Source of the DNA: Candidatus Sumerlaeota bacterium
GTDB lineage: Bacteria > Sumerlaeota > Sumerlaeia > JADFCT01
Direction: 5' to 3'
Length of the DNA: 7,510 nt
Assembly: GCA_026398575.1 (NCBI GenBank)
Contig: JAPLSP010000699.1
Location: 1-7,510 of the forward strand
A model generated the notes under the pieces. That model saw nothing but the letters and a program-made list of their open reading frames with translations, did not search any database and was not told the origin of the DNA. Shown here in pieces: positions 4,868-7,510 of this stretch. A program made the position numbers and the translations under genes. Numbering within the stretch: position 1 is the first letter of the stretch; each line of letters starts with the position of its first letter.

Positions 4868-5959
4868 AGGATCGGATTCATCGGCGCGGGCGCGGCGAAC
4901 TTCGGCGGAGGCGAAGGGCCGTGGGATCATGCTTCGCGGCTCGAAAAAATTCCGGGCTTGGAGTGCGTGGGCGTGACCGATCCCGACGTCCGGCTGGCGC
5001 GCGAAAAACTTGCCCGGCGCCGGCATCCCATGTTCGACGGCGCTAAAGTTTTTCCCGCATACCAGGCCATGATCGCCGAATGCAAGCCCGACACTGTCTG
5101 GATCGGCGTGCCCCCGAACGCGCACGGCGTCTGCGACCCGGGCAGGGACATGGAACTCAAATGCGCAGCGGCGGGGATTCATCTTTTCATCGAAAAACCG
5201 CTCTCCTGCGAACGCCCCGAAAAAATCCGCTCGGTGGCCGCCGCGCTCGAAAAAGCCAACGTCATCACCGCCGTGGGCTATATGTTCCGCTACAGCCGCC
5301 CCATCGAGCGGATGCGCGAGATCCTCGCTGAAACGCCCGGCGGGGCCAGGGCGTTCCTTGGCCGCTACAACTGCGCCTATAGCGAAATCCGCAAGGCTGA
5401 ATGGTGGGACGTGCGATCGAGCGGCGGACCGATCGTCGAACAGGCGACGCACTTTGTTGACCTGGCGCGCTATCTCATGGGAGACGCCCAGCTGGAAACG
5501 GTCAAAGGCGTTTCGGTTCGCGGAGCGGGTCCGGCCTGCGATCTTTGCGATACCCCAACGGCGCCGGATGGAAAGCTTTGTGGCGCCGATGTTCCGGAAG
5601 AGTTCCGCCATCCGCGCGTCACCGACGCGGTGTGGCGGTTCGAGTCCGGCGCCGTCGGCTCGCTGAATCACGCCACGCTTCTTCACAAGAAAAAATACGA
5701 CACCGAGATCGAACTCTGGGGCGACGGCCTGCGCCTCGTGCTTCAGGACCCCTATGGCGACACGCGGCTGCTCATCCGCCGTCCCCATTCCGAAGAGACA
5801 GTGATTGAGACCTTCGGCGAGGACGATCCCTACCTGAGCGAAGACGAAGCGTTCGTCGCGGCGATCCGCACAGGAAACCGCTCGCCGATCCGCAGCCCAT
5901 TTTCCGACGCCCTTCAGACTCACAGTCTGGCCTGGGCAATCACCGATGCCGCAAGGTAG
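4868..5959 (+). CDS. Gfo/Idh/MocA-family oxidoreductase lacking its start codon
   Basis: 363 codons of an NAD(P)-dependent sugar oxidoreductase. The Rossmann N-terminus RIGFIGAGAANF begins at 4868 and runs in frame through LEKIPGLECVGVTDPD. The family markers follow: VPPNAHG, then AGIHLFIEKPLS with the catalytic EKP (about 109-111), GYMFRYS (137-143) and GGPIVEQATHFVDLARYLMG with the expected His/Asp (195, 198). The C-terminal alpha/beta domain appears complete. No ATG, GTG or TTG lies between the TAG at 4853-4855 in the repeat and the Rossmann motif; the first possible start, TTG at 4958, would delete GxGxxx and so cofactor binding. The gene therefore looks broken at its 5' end by the adjoining repeat, without promoter or ribosome site, unless the join is an assembly error or a non-standard start (ATC 4871) is used. 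Substrate is unknown. Inverted repeat copies flank it. Confidence 0.85.
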   Translation, partial: RIGFIGAGAANFGGGEGPWDHASRLEKIPGLECVGVTDPDVRLAREKLARRRHPMFDGAKVFPAYQAMIAECKPDTVWIGVPPNAHGVCDPGRDMELKCAAAGIHLFIEKPLSCERPEKIRSVAAALEKANVITAVGYMFRYSRPIERMREILAETPGGARAFLGRYNCAYSEIRKAEWWDVRSSGGPIVEQATHFVDLARYLMGDAQLETVKGVSVRGAGPACDLCDTPTAPDGKLCGADVPEEFRHPRVTDAVWRFESGAVGSLNHATLLHKKKYDTEIELWGDGLRLVLQDPYGDTRLLIRRPHSEETVIETFGEDDPYLSEDEAFVAAIRTGNRSPIRSPFSDALQTHSLAWAITDAAR

Positions 5960-5980
5960 GCGCAGGCCGCCGGACTGCGC
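5960..5980 (+). terminator. Short hairpin after the oxidoreductase gene
   Basis: GCGCAG (5960-5965) and CTGCGC (5975-5980) are perfect 6-bp G/C-rich arms around 9 bases, starting right after the TAG stop. No T-run follows, so it is a weak candidate for an intrinsic terminator. Confidence 0.35.
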
Positions 5981-6083
5981 TAAACCTAAGTATTCGGGCT
6001 CATAAACTCGGTGACCTATTTTTGACTAGAAGCGAAGGTAATGCGGTTGGAAGCGGCGCCAGCATTTGGAGTGCGGTTGCTTG

Positions 6084-6123
6084 CTGCCGCTTTAGCTACG
6101 CCAATCTTATAGACCATCGAAGC
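6084..6123 (+). repeat. 40-bp direct repeat, copy A
   Basis: CTGCCGCTTTAGCTACGCCA (6084-6103) plus the next 20 bases to 6123 recur at 6146-6185 with 38 of 40 identical; the differences are ATAGACC against GTAGATC. The repeat period is 62 bases. Confidence 0.85.
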
Positions 6124-6145
6124 AGGAGAAATCCATCTACTCGCC

Positions 6146-6225
6146 CTGCCGCTTTAGCTACGCCAATCTTGTAGATCATCGAAGCTAAAGCGGCAGCAAG
6201 CAACCGCACTCCAAATGCTGGCGCC
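6146..6225 (+). repeat. ~80-bp hairpin repeat unit, copy 2 (complete)
   Basis: Complete unit in the opposite orientation to 4788-4867. It contains a perfect 14-bp stem, CTGCCGCTTTAGCT (6146-6159) with AGCTAAAGCGGCAG (6183-6196), then a tail GCAAGCAACCGCACTCCAAA and TGCTGGCGCC. Compared with copy 1 the stem has paired A/T to T/A changes on both sides, which preserves pairing. The first 40 bases are direct-repeat copy B. Confidence 0.85.
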
Positions 6226-6238
6226 CCGCCGATCCGCA

Positions 6239-7510
6239 TTAGCCTTCTCTTCCTTTCAGGAACTTGATCTTCTTTACGGGTATCTCTCCCTTTCTGGCCT
6301 CCAGAAAGGGCTTGCTGTTTTTGACGCCGACGGTTCCGTATCCCGTTGCCGTGGAAATAAAGCAGCGGAAATCGCCTTTGATGCGCGGCTCCAAGTAGAG
6401 AACCTGCTCCACGGCGTCATAGCGCGCGCCACCCAGGCCTTGCAGGAGACCATAGCTGGACATGGCGCGGGCGTACCAATGGCCGCACTCGTATTCATTG
6501 AAAGGATTGCGCGTGCGGCCATCATAGCGCGCGCGGCAAACGCGCACGATCTCGAGGCCTTCTTCCACCAGGCCCATCATCATCAAGTGCGAGGCGACCT
6601 GGTATTCGATTCCCGTCCAGACTTCATTGGAATAAACAAACGGCAACGAGAGCGCGCCGCCCCTGGGCCATGTGCAAAGCAGCAGCCCTCCTTCGGCGCC
6701 GCATGCATAGCTGGGACGCTGGGGATTGGGGTGAGCCGTCAGGTCGCGCTTGAGACAATACTTATGGACCGCTTTGAGATGGCTGGCGGTCTTGGCGGCA
6801 TCCATCACCTGCCCCACGCCGCAGACGCCCGCGATCCAGGCGCCGAGAATCCCATCCGCGAGGCAGCCGTTGCCGTATTGATATTTCGGACCCTCCTTGT
6901 TCAGGAGTTCGCGGGCCTCGGGCGTATAGCCGCCGACCATGCTTTTGACCTCCAGCGGGCTTTGGGCGCGCAGACCCTGCCACTGAATTTTCTGGATGAA
7001 ATATTCGCCGTTGTAGAGTTCCTTTTCCATGCGCTTCACGCCGCTCTCATAAAGCTCGGCGTAAAGCGCCTGCTTATCCTCCAGCGCCTCGCCCATCAGC
7101 ATCGCCGCCTTGAGCGCGCCGAGATAAAAACTCGTGCACATGCCGTCCGGACCCCAGAACTCGATGTCGTAGGTGTTATGATGCGGCTCTTCCAGCCAGC
7201 CTTTGTGTTTGGGGTCCCAGGTCTCGATGCAATAATCGAGGCTTTTTTTAATCTTGGGCCAGAGGCCGCGCAGCCATTGCGTGTCGCCGCCGATGCGCCA
7301 CTCGCGATAGGCCTTCATGATGCCGCCCAACTGCCCGTCGCTGGCAGCATGGAAGGCATGGTCAGTCGGCCGGATGGGCAGGGACGCCCGGAACGTCTGG
7401 TGGCCGCGGTCGTCCTGGCCGGGGCCAAACTCGGCGTCCCGCAGGGAGCGCTCCAGGTCGGGGAACAGGTGCGGCAGGGCCTGAGCATAGTTCCATACGT
7501 GCGTGCAGGA
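6239..7510 (-). CDS. GH116 (GBA2-like) glycosidase, C-terminal half
   Basis: 423 residues of a protein whose start lies beyond the window; full-length relatives are roughly 800-900 residues. The frame is open to the window edge and opens with CTHVWNYAQALPHLFPDLER, a hallmark of the (alpha/alpha)6 catalytic domain of GH116. Others follow: DGQLGGIMKAYREWR (about 57-71), LEEPHHNTYDIEFWG (about 106-120), where the nucleophile Glu of the family resides, NGCLADGILGAW (about 214-225), whose Asp is the probable acid/base, EVWTGIEYQVASH (about 296-308) and RNPFNEYECGHWYARAMSSY (about 334-353). GH116 enzymes are retaining beta-glucosidases, beta-xylosidases or glucosylceramidases; the substrate here is undetermined. 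The TAA at 6239-6241 is 13 bases from the composite palindrome. Residues seen look intact. It converges with the oxidoreductase gene. Confidence 0.9.
   Translation of the reverse strand, partial: SCTHVWNYAQALPHLFPDLERSLRDAEFGPGQDDRGHQTFRASLPIRPTDHAFHAASDGQLGGIMKAYREWRIGGDTQWLRGLWPKIKKSLDYCIETWDPKHKGWLEEPHHNTYDIEFWGPDGMCTSFYLGALKAAMLMGEALEDKQALYAELYESGVKRMEKELYNGEYFIQKIQWQGLRAQSPLEVKSMVGGYTPEARELLNKEGPKYQYGNGCLADGILGAWIAGVCGVGQVMDAAKTASHLKAVHKYCLKRDLTAHPNPQRPSYACGAEGGLLLCTWPRGGALSLPFVYSNEVWTGIEYQVASHLMMMGLVEEGLEIVRVCRARYDGRTRNPFNEYECGHWYARAMSSYGLLQGLGGARYDAVEQVLYLEPRIKGDFRCFISTATGYGTVGVKNSKPFLEARKGEIPVKKIKFLKGREG

Larger units (their letters stand above)
6055..6225. repeat. 171-bp composite palindrome with perfect 43-bp arms
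   Basis: The arm 6055-6097 (GGCGCCAGCATTTGGAGTGC ... TTTAGCT) is the exact reverse complement of 6183-6225. The 85 bases between are not symmetric: they hold two loop segments in the same orientation and a unique spacer (about 6124-6145). The right part is one complete repeat unit (6146-6225); the left part is an inverted arm joined to a forward loop. It lies between convergent genes, 13 bases from the GH116 stop, and as RNA would form a long stem from either strand, so it may also end transcription. Confidence 0.9.

Noticed and set aside
4958..4960. TTG as the true start of the Gfo/Idh/MocA gene
   Set aside because: It would remove the glycine-rich nucleotide-binding motif, which is intact and in frame upstream.
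4706..5923. 405-residue open frame on the minus strand
   Set aside because: It is antisense to the whole Gfo/Idh/MocA gene, whose family motifs are clear on the + strand. The frame is Ala/Arg/Gly-rich and explained by G/C-biased third positions of the real gene.
4788..6225. Integron attC sites or a cassette array
   Set aside because: TA genes and hairpins recall a chromosomal integron, but the repeats lack the attC core pattern and do not follow each cassette; they occur only around one gene.
6055..6225. CRISPR array
   Set aside because: Only two direct copies of 40 bp with one 22-base spacer, embedded in a large palindrome, and no cas genes.

Overview
The window is a stretch of bacterial chromosome, probably from a metagenome-derived genome. 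The outer parts (about 100-2000 and 4870-7510) are GC-rich and carry genes typical of carbohydrate-scavenging bacteria: a secreted DUF1080 (3-keto-disaccharide hydrolase) protein, a Gfo/Idh/MocA sugar oxidoreductase and a GH116 (GBA2-like) glycosidase, plus a DUF169 protein. Abundant DUF1080, Gfo/Idh/MocA and GH116 genes, together with REP-like hairpin repeats, suggest the PVC superphylum or an allied lineage (planctomycete, lentisphaeral, Hydrogenedentota- or Sumerlaeota-like). This is an inference from gene families, not from a marker gene.

Layout. 1-61 is the last codons of a + strand gene. 114-1953 is a minus-strand block: DUF1080 (promoter-distal terminator not seen), then a solitary HicB-type antitoxin with a strong sigma70-like promoter (1087-1115), then DUF169 30 bases further on. 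2112-2830 is a + strand higBA toxin-antitoxin operon. It converges on a minus-strand run (3956 to 2855): a PspC-domain membrane peptide, a truncated 50-residue LURP-one-related (LOR) protein that starts at GTG, and an unrecognised 230-residue protein built from two ungapped copies of one ~81-residue domain. The last two overlap by ATGA. 4017-4530 is a second complete TA operon (ribbon-helix-helix antitoxin then RelE-like toxin), with a promoter overlapped by a 29-bp near-palindrome that looks like its operator.

4788-6225 is the most unusual part. An ~80-bp structured repeat at 4788-4867 abuts, base to base, the first Rossmann codons of a Gfo/Idh/MocA gene, which has lost its start codon. Beyond that gene lies a 171-bp composite element (6055-6225) with perfect 43-bp inverted arms and an internal 40-bp direct duplication. 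One complete unit there is the inverted copy of the 4788 unit, so the oxidoreductase is bracketed by inverted repeats. The arms of the units differ by paired (compensatory) changes, which argues that the folded form is selected. The GH116 gene converges from the right and runs off the window.

Working picture: the central 2.0-4.7 kb is an accessory pocket (two TA operons, an orphan antitoxin and a small envelope-stress-like operon) set between metabolic genes, and the right half has been rearranged at a family of hairpin repeats. An assembly join at the repeat is a serious alternative explanation for the damaged oxidoreductase gene.
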